Numbered from the stretch's first letter, positions 28,087 to 37,157 are shown. The stretch is 64,000 nt of DNA from Murimonas intestini (GCF_024622195.1 NZ_JANKBI010000001.1:558001-622000), one strand, 5' to 3'. The notes: generated by a model not told the origin, from the sequence alone. Numbers and translations: made by a program.

Positions 28087-28947
28087 ATGGAGTATTATTT
28101 AAACATTTTTTTGGATGTTCTGACAGACACGAGCCTGGACTGCATTAAGATGCTTCCTTTTTTGTTTGCTGCATTTCTCGTTTTGGAAGCGCTTGAACAT
28201 TATTCAGGCAGTTTTCTTAACAGGATGCTGGCCAGAGTAGGCTGGTCTGGTCCCATCTTCGGCGCTCTGGCAGGCTGTGTCCCTCAATGCGGCTTTTCTG
28301 TCATGGCTGCAAACTTATTTGCCGGCGGCGTGATCTCCCCCGGTACCCTGGTTTCCGTCTTTATTGCCACTTCCGATGAAGCCATCCTCATCCTTCTTGG
28401 AAATCCGGGACGCGGAAAGGATATCCTCATTCTTCTGGCTGTCAAGGTTGTTATAGCAATTCTGGCCGGATATGCAGTTGACTGTCTCTGGAGGCAGAGG
28501 CAGACAGATGACAGGCATCTGGAAGATCTCTGCTCCGGCTGCGGCTGCCATGATCACGGGGGTATTGTAAAGCCGGCAATAAAACACACAGTAAGAATAC
28601 TGATTTATTTATTTGTGTTCTCCGGTGTGCTGAATCTTATAACTGAAATTTTCGGCATTGAAAGGCTGTCTGCCCTCCTTCTGGGCAATACCATTTTCCA
28701 GCCGCTGATCGCCGCTGTCATCGGCCTGATCCCCAACTGTGCCGCATCTGTCATACTTACTCAGCTTTATCTGGACGGTGCGATCACATTTGCTTCTGTC
28801 ATTGCCGGACTCTGCACGGGAGCCGGTGTTGGGCTTATTGTTTTATTTAAGATGAATCCAGACAAAAAAGAAAACCTGAAGATCATCGGCATCCTATATC
28901 TGACAGCATCTGCAGCCGGTATCCTGCTGAGTCTGGCGGGCTGGTGA
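28087..28947 (+). CDS. Putative 10TM heavy-metal exporter / manganese-transporter-like permease
   Basis: This 286-residue membrane protein has two homologous halves. Each contains a Pro/Asn-Cys motif (GCVPQCGFSVMAANLFAGGVI about residues 66-86, shortened; LIPNCAASVILTQLYLDG about 217-234), the pattern of the arsenite-permease-like DUF2899 family often named putative manganese transporter. A cytosolic loop carries CSGCGCHDHGG (about residues 148-158), a likely metal-binding cluster. AAAAGGAG precedes the ATG, and a TATAAT lies at 28049-28054. The substrate metal is not known. Confidence 0.85.
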   Translation: MEYYLNIFLDVLTDTSLDCIKMLPFLFAAFLVLEALEHYSGSFLNRMLARVGWSGPIFGALAGCVPQCGFSVMAANLFAGGVISPGTLVSVFIATSDEAILILLGNPGRGKDILILLAVKVVIAILAGYAVDCLWRQRQTDDRHLEDLCSGCGCHDHGGIVKPAIKHTVRILIYLFVFSGVLNLITEIFGIERLSALLLGNTIFQPLIAAVIGLIPNCAASVILTQLYLDGAITFASVIAGLCTGAGVGLIVLFKMNPDKKENLKIIGILYLTASAAGILLSLAGW

Positions 28948-29048
28948 CCAAATGAACAAAAATGCGCTTTGCGCCCCCCCTCGAGCCAATATTATGAAAA
29001 GCGCAGCTTTTGTTCCGCGTGCGCTGCTGTACATCCTCCCGGAAGGGG

Positions 29049-29120
29049 CTTCTATATGAAACGAAGTTTCCTATAGAAGAACCAAAGGGTGTGCCGCAAT
29101 AACCTGGCACACCCTTTGGT
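29049..29120. terminator. Two stacked hairpins between convergent genes
   Basis: The first hairpin (29049-29079) pairs CTTCTATA.GAAAC with GTTTC.TATAGAAG. The second is a perfect 15-bp stem, ACCAAAGGGTGTGCC (29081-29095) with GGCACACCCTTTGGT (29106-29120). They sit between the plus-strand permease and the minus-strand anti-sigma gene and probably terminate both. The stretch 28948-29045 is also rich in GCGC self-complementary words. Confidence 0.75.
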
Positions 29121-29133
29121 CATTTCCCCCTTC

Positions 29134-30585
29134 TTATTTAATGCTCATGAACCGTTTATTATCATAACATCCCGGTTCGTACATCCCGTTATAATCCACC
29201 ATCAGACAGACATTGTCAATGACGTCTTCATCCACAGCCCATATGAGAGTGTACTCTTTTTCTTCCCCTGGTTCCAGGTAGTAATAATAAAAGTCACTTC
29301 TTGCCTCTCCCTCAATATTTTCGGCGCCGTCAAAATAAAATGGCCGGGATTCCATCTGAATATTATCCACTTCCACCTGTTTATGGACTGTATTATCCAT
29401 GAAAGAATAATGGCCGTCTTCCTCCTGCCGGAGCAGATACGCAAAAAGCCCTCCCTGAGCCATCTTTAGGGAATCGCTGTTATTCTTTGCCCTGACCCTC
29501 ACTAACAGATATTTCTGCTGCACCTGCTCTATTTCTTCATCTCCTGTCAGCGGCCAGCTATCTGCCTTAACCCTTCCCTGTGGCTTCAGTGTCCCATCCT
29601 CACGGATCCACCAGCTGTTATCCTCATAATCAATAAAATATTTTTCCTCCAGATCCGGCAGCTCGCTGATACTGTCGGCATGGATCACCTCCATTACTTT
29701 GTATTTTACTCCGTCTGAAATTTCTGTCCCCTGCGCGTTTACCATCCCGGCTTCTTCCCCCATGGGCGTAACAGCATCCGCAGGAACCCCTGCCTCGTTG
29801 GCTGCCATGCTCTTTTTATTTTCTTCCTCCATTCTTTGCTGCCGGATTTTCTTTAATTCTTCTGAAGTATAGGAAATATCCTCCTCTGTCTCTGTGACTA
29901 TTAATGAATCAGCTACTTTTTTCAGTTCTCCCATCTCCACCAGATCTGTCCCATACAGAGCTATTGCATATCCCTTATCCGGATTGAACAAGTATATCCT
30001 TTTATCAAATGGGTGGTAAGACATCTTATTTTCTTTTAACTGCACAATATCCGCATCCATTCCTCCAAGTATATCTGTTGTTACTGATTCCACGCCAACG
30101 CAGTCAAATTCGCCGCTGTTACTGTCCATAAGATCCATGTTTACAGTCCTGATAGAAATTCGCGCATATTCATCCTTCTCATATTTCCCCTTCTGCCATT
30201 CTTTATAGCCTTCCGGCAGATAGGACGGCTTCGCCTCAAACTTCTTCGGTACAAGTGTATAATCAATCTTGAATTCATATGTCATACTGTCCCCTGTCTG
30301 GCTGCTGTTTTTAACAAAAAATCCTCCTGCAGCCACCACTGCCAAAGATGCTGCAGCCAGCAGAACCATCACTGCAGCTGCAAGACCTAATCTTCTGCCG
30401 ATTTTTCTTCTGCCCATTTTGCGTACTCTTCTGTGGGAATTTTCTGCACTTCCTTCCCTTATCTGTCTTGCGTTCGCCCGTATAAGGGCATATGTTTCAT
30501 CAAGCCTGTCATTTATTGTCCTGCTGAAAATTAGATCCTGGCATAATATCCTTGAGATTTCCTCATTATTATACTGCTTACTCAT
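29134..30585 (-). CDS. Membrane-anchored anti-sigma-like protein
   Basis: The protein is 483 residues. A cytoplasmic N-terminus of about 68 residues (NNEEISRILCQDLIFS) precedes one membrane helix (about 67-88, LGLAAAVMVLLAAASLAVVAAGG) and a large extracellular part. That part resembles DUF4367-type domains (PSYLPEGYKEWQ...VGVESV, about 118-230) followed by a second beta-rich domain. It starts 12 bases after the ECF sigma gene, the classic sigma/anti-sigma order. The N-terminal tail would hold the sigma factor. The signal sensed is unknown. Confidence 0.8.
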   Translation of the reverse strand: MSKQYNNEEISRILCQDLIFSRTINDRLDETYALIRANARQIREGSAENSHRRVRKMGRRKIGRRLGLAAAVMVLLAAASLAVVAAGGFFVKNSSQTGDSMTYEFKIDYTLVPKKFEAKPSYLPEGYKEWQKGKYEKDEYARISIRTVNMDLMDSNSGEFDCVGVESVTTDILGGMDADIVQLKENKMSYHPFDKRIYLFNPDKGYAIALYGTDLVEMGELKKVADSLIVTETEEDISYTSEELKKIRQQRMEEENKKSMAANEAGVPADAVTPMGEEAGMVNAQGTEISDGVKYKVMEVIHADSISELPDLEEKYFIDYEDNSWWIREDGTLKPQGRVKADSWPLTGDEEIEQVQQKYLLVRVRAKNNSDSLKMAQGGLFAYLLRQEEDGHYSFMDNTVHKQVEVDNIQMESRPFYFDGAENIEGEARSDFYYYYLEPGEEKEYTLIWAVDEDVIDNVCLMVDYNGMYEPGCYDNKRFMSIK

Positions 30586-30597
30586 CCTATTCCCCCC

Positions 30598-31155
30598 TTA
30601 TGATGAAGATGCCTGACTGTATCCCGTTTTTTTTAAATTGCATTCTTTTATAATCTCATCACTTCTCATATATTCTTTGCGAAACTTATCCCTTCCTCTT
30701 GCCAGCCTTGTCTTCACCGTGTGTTCATTCATATCCAGCAGTCCGGCTATCTCTCTCGTATTAAACCCTTCCACATAATAAAGGACAAGTATCGTTTTAT
30801 ACTTCTCTCCCACAGATTCCAGAAGCTCTTCAAATTCCAGGTTTACCTGCATCTCCTCCATAAATGGCCTTTCCGGATAATCATCCAGAAGACGGAGTTC
30901 TTTATTCTTCTTTAAAATATCTTTACATCTGTTAATCAGGATCCGTATCATCCATGTCTGAAAATAATCCGGCTCTTTCAGTGTCCTGATTTTTTCATAG
31001 CAGGCCAGTATCGTCTCCTGCATGGCGTCAGCCACATCCTCTTCACAGTGCAGATAAGATTTTGCCACCTTATACATCCCCTGCTTAGAGCGTTCTATCA
31101 GTTCAATAAACGCCTCCTCATCATCATTCTGAGCTCTCTTTACCAAATACCTCAC
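30598..31155 (-). CDS. ECF-type RNA polymerase sigma factor
   Basis: The protein is 185 residues. Sigma region 2 covers about 10-75 (EEAFIELIERSKQGMYKVAKSYL, DVADAMQETILACYEKI, YFQTWMIRILINRC) and region 4 about 105-165 (LPYKTILVLYYVEGF-like: YKTILVLYYVEGFNTREIAG, VKTRLARGRDK). The start is GTG 31155 after GGGGGAG; the nearby ATG is out of frame and ends at once. It is paired with the downstream anti-sigma gene. The leader has GTTTCGTCTAATGGGTATAAA (partly a -10 of its own promoter), a candidate autoregulated promoter. Confidence 0.93.
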   Translation of the reverse strand: MRYLVKRAQNDDEEAFIELIERSKQGMYKVAKSYLHCEEDVADAMQETILACYEKIRTLKEPDYFQTWMIRILINRCKDILKKNKELRLLDDYPERPFMEEMQVNLEFEELLESVGEKYKTILVLYYVEGFNTREIAGLLDMNEHTVKTRLARGRDKFRKEYMRSDEIIKECNLKKTGYSQASSS

Positions 31156-31292
31156 ATAAAACTCCCCCTTTTCCTTAGTCTGACTTATTTATACCCATTA
31201 GACGAAACAGGGCGCTATTTGGACTCAGAATTAAATAATTAATTTTCAATCTATATAAAAGATTTTATGTAACTAATCCCGCATTTTTAAAT

Positions 31293-32201
31293 TCAAAAAA
31301 AATCCGGTCCGTCAAACAGTGAGAGCTGCCTGACCTCATATCCCCTCTTATAGGCAGCTATAATATCTTTCATATTGTACAGTATCCCTCTCCTGTCACA
31401 TTCTGCCGCAAATGCTTTATATAGTGATGCTGCTTTAGGGGATCTGCATTCATAGTAATTCCCATATCGTTTCTGGTACTTTTCTGCAAGCCCCTCTCCC
31501 GGAAAAATTTCCTCCAGTTTGTTATAATACCAGTCTCTCTGATTCTGTCTGAGTGTCATTCCAAAAGCAGGATATATAAATCTGGCTCCGCACTCTGAAG
31601 CACGTCTTACTATTTCCAGAACATTTTTCTGATCATCTTCCAAAAACGGAAGCACAGGCATCAGCAGTATGCCTGAAAAAAGCCCTGCACCGGACAGCTT
31701 TTCTATCATCTCAAAGCGTTCACTGGAAGGGGACACGTTAGGCTCCAGCTTTCTGCAAAGTTCATCGTCTGCCGCCGTGACCGTGACTTTGCAGAGAACC
31801 GGAGAATGTTCTGCTATCCCCGACAAAACATCAATATCACGCGTCATCAGACTGCTTTTTGTGGCAATTGCAGCTCCGAATCCAAAGGCGTCTATGAGCT
31901 CCAATGCATGCCTTGTCAGCTCCAGCTCCTTCTCAAAAGGATTGTAGGGATCGCTCATAGCGCCAGTTCCCACAACTCCCGTCCCTGACTTTCTGCGCAG
32001 CTCATCCCTGATAATCTGGAGAGCGTTTTCTTTTGCCCTGACCTGGTCAAAATTTTCTACATGGTAGCACTCAGAACGGCTGTCACAATAAATACATCCA
32101 TGACAGCATCCCTTATAAATATTCATATTATAATCTATCCCAAACCACGAAGACGGACTTTTCGTTTTTGTCACTATCGTCTTAGCAGGTATATATTTCA
32201 T
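31293..32201 (-). CDS. Radical SAM protein, SPL family / Rv2578c-like
   Basis: This 302-residue protein has the radical SAM cluster in YKGCCHGCIYCDSRSECY (about residues 28-45), with the CxxxCxxC-type cysteines. GTGAMSDPYNPFEKELELTRHALEL follows (in parts), as in spore-photoproduct-lyase-related proteins of the SplB/DUF1848-like branch. The C-terminal DNA-binding part of true SplB is not evident, so DNA-lesion repair is unproven. GGGGGAAAAG precedes ATG 32201. It diverges from the hydrolase gene at 32281. Confidence 0.85.
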   Translation of the reverse strand: MKYIPAKTIVTKTKSPSSWFGIDYNMNIYKGCCHGCIYCDSRSECYHVENFDQVRAKENALQIIRDELRRKSGTGVVGTGAMSDPYNPFEKELELTRHALELIDAFGFGAAIATKSSLMTRDIDVLSGIAEHSPVLCKVTVTAADDELCRKLEPNVSPSSERFEMIEKLSGAGLFSGILLMPVLPFLEDDQKNVLEIVRRASECGARFIYPAFGMTLRQNQRDWYYNKLEEIFPGEGLAEKYQKRYGNYYECRSPKAASLYKAFAAECDRRGILYNMKDIIAAYKRGYEVRQLSLFDGPDFF

Positions 32202-32280
32202 TGTCTTTTCCCCCATATTTCATAATTTTTTCATAAACTTAAGCTATACTACTAATATACTCTCAGAAAGGATGAACGCC

Positions 32281-33039
32281 ATGACAGAACCAATCAAAGA
32301 AGGTTCCGCGCTGATACACGGAGCCAACATCCATTACCGCATATATGGTAATGGTCCTAAAACACTTCTGCTGCTGCACGGTAATGGAGAAGACGGCCAC
32401 TGCTTTGACAAACAGATCCCCGATTTCTCAAAACATTTTCAAGTCATCACCATGGACAGCAGGGGACACGGCCTCTCAGAAAGAGGTCCTGAACCACTCA
32501 CTTTGGATCAGATGTCAATTGATGCCATTGAACTGTTAAAATACCTGAGGGTAAAGAGCGCTTCTGTCCTGGGATTCAGTGATGGTGCCAATATTGCCAT
32601 GCTGATGGCGCTGAAAAGTGTATACCCTATAGAAAAGCTGGTACTGGCAGGTGGAAATCTTTATCCCATGGGTGTTAAGCCCTCCTGTCAGCTCCCCACT
32701 ATACTGGGTTATGGAATCTGCAGCCTGATTGCAAAATTTGATAAAAAAGCAAGGATAAAGGCAGAGATCCTGGGGCTCATGGTCAAAGAACCGCGTATCA
32801 ATCCTGACAGTCTGGGACGCATCACCGCCCCTGCTCTTATACTGGCCGGTGAACGTGATATGATAAAGGATAAACATACAAAGCTTATCGCCCGCTCACT
32901 GCCCAAGAGTACACTCACTATTATACCAAAGGCTTCCCATTTTGTCTTTGGCAAATGGGCAGAACAGACAAATGAGGTTGTCCTGAATTTCCTTCGCTCA
33001 GACAGCAAAACAGTTCCGGGACATCATGTCAGCCAGTAA
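32281..33039 (+). CDS. Alpha/beta hydrolase
   Basis: This 252-residue protein has the oxyanion block LLLHGNGEDGHCFDKQI, the nucleophile Ser in LGFSDGANIAM (G-x-S-x-G, about residue 97), an Asp in LILAGERDMI (about residue 199) and a His in PKASHFVFG (about residue 224). There is no signal peptide, so it is a cytosolic esterase or lactonase-like enzyme of unknown substrate. AAAGGATG before ATG 32281 sets the start. It is followed by a strong terminator. Confidence 0.9.
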   Translation: MTEPIKEGSALIHGANIHYRIYGNGPKTLLLLHGNGEDGHCFDKQIPDFSKHFQVITMDSRGHGLSERGPEPLTLDQMSIDAIELLKYLRVKSASVLGFSDGANIAMLMALKSVYPIEKLVLAGGNLYPMGVKPSCQLPTILGYGICSLIAKFDKKARIKAEILGLMVKEPRINPDSLGRITAPALILAGERDMIKDKHTKLIARSLPKSTLTIIPKASHFVFGKWAEQTNEVVLNFLRSDSKTVPGHHVSQ

Positions 33040-33055
33040 AAGCCCCTCACTAAAA

Positions 33056-33101
33056 CCGCAAAGAGCCGGCCTGCATTTTTTTGCAGTCCGGCTCCTTGCG
33101 G
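33056..33101. terminator. Strong bidirectional terminator
   Basis: CCGCAA.GAGCCGG.CTGCA pairs with TGCAG.CCGGCTC.TTGCGG around a T-rich loop. It lies between the convergent hydrolase and MerR genes. Confidence 0.7.
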
Positions 33102-33142
33102 CTTATGTTTCCGCCATCTGTGATATCTTCAGAATATACAGC

Positions 33143-33907
33143 CTAAATCTCATCAACGTGCGCCTCCACAGACGCCTTGAGGAATGCTGCACATCCCTGC
33201 ATATTTCCGTCATAGTACGCCCTGAATCTCTCATCAGCCACATACATCTGCACAACCCCGCAGTGGGCTTCCTTCGTATAGCTGGGCCATGTAAATGTAA
33301 GCCATTTCTTGTGAAGCTCGGCCGCTTCACGACCTTTTTCACCTTCGGGCTTTTCCTGATTCCTGACAGCCTCTTCCAGTATCTGCAGGATCCTCTCACC
33401 TGTGTCTGTCATCTCGCTGTACGCTTCTTCTGTAAGTCCCAACATTTTCTTATTGCTTTCATCTACAGAAGTATCACCATATTTTGAGCGGATCTCATCA
33501 CCATACTTCTCTTCATTCTCTGCTATGATCTGTCTCTTCAGCCCCATAAATTTTTCCTGATCTGCCATTTGTATTCTCCCTTCTTCTTTCTGAATTGTCT
33601 TCTCAACATTTTCTATCAGAAGGGCAAGCTGCACCCGCCGCTCACTAAGTTCCTTCAAGTGCCCTTTTAATACATCCAGCCTGAAATATTCCGGGGCGTC
33701 CATTGCTTTCTTAATATCAGACAGCCCTAATCCAAGCTCCCGGTAAAATAAGATCTGCTGCAGCCTGTCTACCTCCCCCTCCCCATAGACGCGGTAACCG
33801 CTGTCCTCTTTTCGGGAAGGCTTAAGCAAACCAATCTCATCATAATACCGAAGAGTCCTGGTGCTGATTCCAGCCAGATTTGCAAGCTTTAAAATTGTGT
33901 ATTCCAT
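33143..33907 (-). CDS. MerR family regulator with TipAS antibiotic-recognition domain
   Basis: The protein is 254 residues. An N-terminal MerR winged helix (about 1-70: LANLAGISTRTLRYYDEIGLLKPSR) and a dimerisation coil (about 75-110) lead to a C-terminal TipAS-like helical domain (about 125-250; WTFTWPSYTKEAHCGVVQMYVAD-like). TipAS domains bind bulky peptide antibiotics or other drugs. The conserved AHCGVVQMY and FRAYYD stretches are seen. AGGAGGTGCAAAG sets ATG 33907. No adjacent transporter is obvious, so targets are unknown. Confidence 0.9.
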   Translation of the reverse strand: MEYTILKLANLAGISTRTLRYYDEIGLLKPSRKEDSGYRVYGEGEVDRLQQILFYRELGLGLSDIKKAMDAPEYFRLDVLKGHLKELSERRVQLALLIENVEKTIQKEEGRIQMADQEKFMGLKRQIIAENEEKYGDEIRSKYGDTSVDESNKKMLGLTEEAYSEMTDTGERILQILEEAVRNQEKPEGEKGREAAELHKKWLTFTWPSYTKEAHCGVVQMYVADERFRAYYDGNMQGCAAFLKASVEAHVDEI

Positions 33908-33987
33908 CTTTGCACCTCCTGACAAAATCAGCATAAACCTTTACGCAGCGTTAAAGTCAACCCCTTTTTTCTTCTGCCGTCAGAAAT

Positions 33988-34461
33988 TTAAAGTCGAGTT
34001 ACCATAATGTATTCTTCCGCATTCTCATACAAAACGCTAAAACCAACTTTTTTATACATATTTACAGCATAGTTGGCTTTTTGGACCGCAAGTGAAGCCT
34101 GCTTGTATCCTTGATGCTTCAGTAAATAAAGCATTTCTTTCATTAATGCAGTGCCTATCCCCAATCCCCGGAATTCTTTATACAGTGAAATTGCAAATGA
34201 AGGAGTCATATCATCAATATGGCCATAATCATTCATAATACGGACCCATACAGCACCGGCCACCTTTTCCCCGGCCTCCGCCACTAAGCCCGCATCACCC
34301 GTTTTCTTTCCAAAATCCTTTAGATATACCTGCAGCTCAGGCTGCCTGATTATTGATCTTGGCGGAGCCGCCATACCCTCCGGCACAAATATTGCTTCAT
34401 ACAGAAAATCTTCAAGCAGGCTATACTCTTCTTCTAATATCTCTCTGATTCTGTAATCCAT
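33988..34461 (-). CDS. GNAT family N-acetyltransferase
   Basis: The protein is 157 residues. The acetyl-CoA-binding block LYKEFRGLGIGTALMKEMLYLLKHQGY (about 95-120, with the R/Q-x-x-G-x-G/A pattern as RGLGIGTAL) is clear, and NYAVNMYKKVGFSVLYENAEEYIMVTRL closes the fold. GGAGGTTTCT sets ATG 34461. The substrate is unknown. Confidence 0.92.
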   Translation of the reverse strand: MDYRIREILEEEYSLLEDFLYEAIFVPEGMAAPPRSIIRQPELQVYLKDFGKKTGDAGLVAEAGEKVAGAVWVRIMNDYGHIDDMTPSFAISLYKEFRGLGIGTALMKEMLYLLKHQGYKQASLAVQKANYAVNMYKKVGFSVLYENAEEYIMVTRL

Positions 34462-34496
34462 AGAAACCTCCGATTGCAATTATTCTGCTTATCCTG

Positions 34497-35141
34497 CTAT
34501 AAAAAGAACTTAACCAGCATCCAGATGATCAAAACTACAATTGCAGCCTTTCCCAGAATCCCAAGGAATCTGTTCTCCTTGCCGGCAGCCACATCGTATA
34601 TGACCATATTCTCAAGCTTGATATCCGGTTCTCTGCTATTCTTCTTCAATACAAAATCATCAACTGTTGCCTTCCATCCGTTCGGTTCCTGGTAGACATT
34701 TGCCTTCGTATCACCCAGAAGCCTGTGCAAAGGCTCACTGTAATACTCACTTTTCACCAGACGCGGCATCATGGTCTCAGGATCATATATTTTTACAATC
34801 ATATAGTACCTTATCACCTTCTGAGAAACAGAATAATCATCTGCCTTAACAGAAACATCCTGCCTCACTTCAACTATCGTGCCTTTAACCGGCGGGAACT
34901 GCTTAAGCCTCTGTCTCTCTTTTCTTGCCGCAGCTGCCTTCCTGTATGACATTAAACCAATATACAAAAAAACAAAGCCGCCCAAAAACATGACTGCTCT
35001 CAGTAAAAGCATCCCCGCATTGCCGCCAATACTTGAAATCAAATACAAGCCTGTAATATATGCCCACAGCGGAAAAATTACAAACATCGAAACAGCCATA
35101 TTCATTTTTTCTTCAACCGGCCTGATTTTTCTGGGAATCAC
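34497..35141 (-). CDS. DUF3592-like membrane protein
   Basis: The protein is 214 residues. Two N-terminal helices (about 15-36 and 44-64) are followed by a soluble beta-rich middle (VKGTIVEVRQDVSV, VIRYYMIVKIYDPETMM) and a C-terminal helix (about 193-213). The order of helix pair then an extracytoplasmic beta domain resembles DUF3592 proteins. The start is GTG 35141 after AAAGGGTG. The role is unknown. Confidence 0.7.
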   Translation of the reverse strand: MIPRKIRPVEEKMNMAVSMFVIFPLWAYITGLYLISSIGGNAGMLLLRAVMFLGGFVFLYIGLMSYRKAAAARKERQRLKQFPPVKGTIVEVRQDVSVKADDYSVSQKVIRYYMIVKIYDPETMMPRLVKSEYYSEPLHRLLGDTKANVYQEPNGWKATVDDFVLKKNSREPDIKLENMVIYDVAAGKENRFLGILGKAAIVVLIIWMLVKFFL

Positions 35142-35213
35142 TTAGGCATCACCCTTTCAAAAACTCGTTACAATTCAGCCGCCTGCTTTTCAGCAGTCGT
35201 CTGACCTATTACA

Positions 35214-36236
35214 TTATATGGCTTTTCCTGCTAACACCTCTTTGTAATCCTTATAATTCTTTTCAAGCAGAGCCGGAGTATCAAGTCCATATGGGCATTT
35301 TGTCTTACATTTACCACAATGAAGACACTCCTCTATCTTCTTCATCTTCGCCTGTACTTCAGGGGTAAGCTGCTGTTCTGAAGGAGACCTCCTCAGAAGC
35401 AGAGACATACGTGCACAGTTATTAATCTCTATCCCCGCCGGACAGGGCATACAGTAGCCACAGCCGCGGCAGAACTCACCCTGCAGCTCTTTGCGGTCCT
35501 TCTCTATCAGAGCGCTTATCTCTTCAGTCATAACAGGCGGCTTGGCTACAAATTCCAGAAATTCGTCTAACTCCTTCTCTCTTTGAATACCCCAGATGGG
35601 AAGCACATTATCATACTCCATCATAAAGGCGGCTGCGGCCTCTGAACTGGTAATAAGCCCGCCTGACAAAGCTTTCATAGCAATGAATCCCATATCAGCC
35701 TTCCTGCATTTCTCTACAAGCTCTGTCTCCTTTTCTGCTGAGAGGTAACAGAACGGAAACTGCAGTGTATCATACATTCCAGAATCAATTGCCTCATGCG
35801 CCACAGCAAGCCTGTGATTCGTAATTCCGATAAATCTTACCTTTCCCTCTTCCTTAGCCTTCAGCATAGCATCGTAGAGCCCATCCTCCCCTCCGGGAAG
35901 AGGACAGAACGGCGGATTATGGAACTGGTAGATATCCAGATGATCCGTCTTTAAATTGTTAAGGGTAGTCTCCAGGTCCTTCCAGAAATCTTCAGCATTT
36001 AAGGCTCCCGTCTTGGATGCCAGCACTACCTCATTCCGCACATCACTCAGCGCTTCCCCCAGTTTTTCCTCACTGTCAGTATAAAATCTTGCCGTATCAA
36101 AAAATTCAATGCCATTCTTATATGCCTTGCGCAAGATATGTTTTGCAGTGTCCATATTTACCCTCTGTATAGGCAGAGCTCCAAATCCATTCTTCTCCAC
36201 TACAATTTCTGTTCTGCCAAGCCTTACCTTTGCCAT
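35214..36236 (-). CDS. Aldo/keto reductase with C-terminal 4Fe-4S ferredoxin domain
   Basis: The protein is 340 residues. The AKR barrel (1-260) has FFDTARFYTDSEEKLG (Asp/Tyr of the tetrad), ASKTGA with the Lys, and the His-bearing DIYQFHNP. A 2x[4Fe-4S] region follows: CRGCGYCMPCPAGIEI (about 270) and CLHCGKCKTKCPYGL (about 315). Such fusions are common in Clostridia and probably link NAD(P)H to ferredoxin-like electrons. AAAGGAG precedes the ATG. Its 5' leader of about 230 bases contains a copy of a two-hairpin repeat (36261-36370). Confidence 0.93.
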   Translation of the reverse strand: MAKVRLGRTEIVVEKNGFGALPIQRVNMDTAKHILRKAYKNGIEFFDTARFYTDSEEKLGEALSDVRNEVVLASKTGALNAEDFWKDLETTLNNLKTDHLDIYQFHNPPFCPLPGGEDGLYDAMLKAKEEGKVRFIGITNHRLAVAHEAIDSGMYDTLQFPFCYLSAEKETELVEKCRKADMGFIAMKALSGGLITSSEAAAAFMMEYDNVLPIWGIQREKELDEFLEFVAKPPVMTEEISALIEKDRKELQGEFCRGCGYCMPCPAGIEINNCARMSLLLRRSPSEQQLTPEVQAKMKKIEECLHCGKCKTKCPYGLDTPALLEKNYKDYKEVLAGKAI

Positions 36237-36260
36237 AATATTCGCTCCTTTGTCTTTTTA

Positions 36261-36370
36261 GTTACATGCAAAAATCCATTTAAAATCGCCTCCGGCGATG
36301 GGATTTTTGCACCCTTGAATCATTTTTCTTACGGTCTGTGCAGTAAATGCGCAGACCCGCTGAATAGCTA
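36261..36370 (-). repeat. Two-hairpin leader repeat, copy A
   Basis: On the minus strand it starts TAGCTATTCAGC. The 10-bp hairpin GGTCTGCGCA / TGCACAGACC follows (36333-36357, one C.A mismatch), then the linker CGTAAGAAAAATGATTCAAGGG. The second hairpin pairs GTGCAAAAATCC with GGATTTTTGCA and contains ATCGCC/GGCGAT. It ends at GTAAC. It lies between a plausible promoter and the aldo/keto reductase start, in the sense orientation. Confidence 0.8.
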
Positions 36371-36469
36371 CCATATTATTACAGTTAAGCTTTCTGCCGT
36401 CCGGCATCCGTCTGCCCTTAACAGCGCTTCACGAAACAACGGAAAGTTAAACTGTAACCTCATAATACT

Positions 36470-36498
36470 ATTCTCTACTATCAATGATAAAAAGTCAA
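36470..36498 (-). promoter_or_regulatory. Probable promoter of the aldo/keto reductase transcript
   Basis: On the minus strand TTGACT (36493-36498), 17 bases and GAGAAT (36470-36475). The -10 is imperfect. The predicted leader would include repeat copy A. Confidence 0.5.
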
Positions 36499-36509
36499 CA
36501 AAAAAACTA

Positions 36510-36538
36510 TTGCAATTTATATAGAGTTATGATAGAAT
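36510..36538 (+). promoter_or_regulatory. Promoter of tRNA-Pro
   Basis: TTGCAA (36510-36515), a 17-base spacer and TAGAAT (36533-36538) end 11 bases before the tRNA. Confidence 0.8.
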
Positions 36539-36549
36539 ATCGTTCGTAC

Positions 36550-36623
36550 CGGAGTGTGGCGTAGCTTGGTAGCGCGCTCGGCTGGGGGCCGAGAGGTCGC
36601 AAGTTCAAATCTTGTCACTCCGA
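36550..36623 (+). tRNA. tRNA-Pro (GGG anticodon)
   Basis: The acceptor arms CGGAGTG and CACTCCG pair perfectly, with A as discriminator base. The D-arm GCGT..GCGC, the anticodon stem CTCGG/CCGAG around CTGGGGG (anticodon GGG) and the T-arm GCAAG-TTCAAAT-CTTGT fold normally. CCA is not encoded. It reads CCC/CCU proline codons. An integrase remnant lies about 100 bases downstream, so this tRNA is the likely attachment site of the island. Confidence 0.95.
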
Positions 36624-36645
36624 TTAAAGCCAGTAAAATCAAGGG

Positions 36646-36681
36646 TTCCGAGCATTTTTATGCATCGGAATTCTTTTTTTC
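36646..36681 (+). terminator. Terminator after tRNA-Pro
   Basis: TTCCGA (36646-36651) pairs with TCGGAA (36665-36670), with GCAT/ATGC extending the stem. TTCTTTTTTTC follows. Confidence 0.8.
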
Positions 36682-36723
36682 TTGATTACCTTTGATTACC
36701 TATATATTTCACTATCTAAATAA

Positions 36724-37017
36724 TCACTCACTTTGCAACAGGCATCTCCGCATTAATCTTTGACACGATTCTGTTTTTTTCTTCAATTTTTCTTCAATAT
36801 TACTTATAACATACGTATAATATTGTTCATTTACATCCGGACTATGCCCAAGCAGGGCCGCTGCAACAGTTGCTGATACTCCCTCACATCTCATTTTGGA
36901 GTTAACAGTTCTTCTAAAGGCGTGTACTCCTCTTGGGGTTATACCTGCTTGTATACATTTATTATCCAAACTCATATATGGCGCAAAATTTGTTTTTTTA
37001 TATAATTTACACGACAA
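36724..37017 (-). pseudogene. Tyrosine recombinase (integrase), C-terminal remnant
   Basis: Ninety-seven residues match only the end of a phage/ICE integrase catalytic domain. VHAFRRTVNS holds the His/Arg box, AAALLGHSPDVNEQYYTYV holds the second His and the catalytic Tyr, and a Lys-rich tail follows. The N-terminal DNA-binding domains and the first catalytic Arg are missing, and the first codon is a TTG without a ribosome site. Its place about 100 bases from a tRNA gene is typical of an element integrated there. It should be inactive. Confidence 0.85.
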
Positions 37018-37157
37018 TTTTACTAGCTTTCATTTTTAATATGTGTTATAACACATATATATTTTAGAATACCAGGTACATATAAGGAGTGTGATACCCA
37101 TGGAGAATTTTTTGTCAACATAATTAATCCAATTTTTTTGAGTAAAGAGGTATTTTG

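Noticed and set aside
29202..29444. Frames inside the anti-sigma gene in other phases
   Set aside because: They are shadows of the longer, domain-bearing gene.
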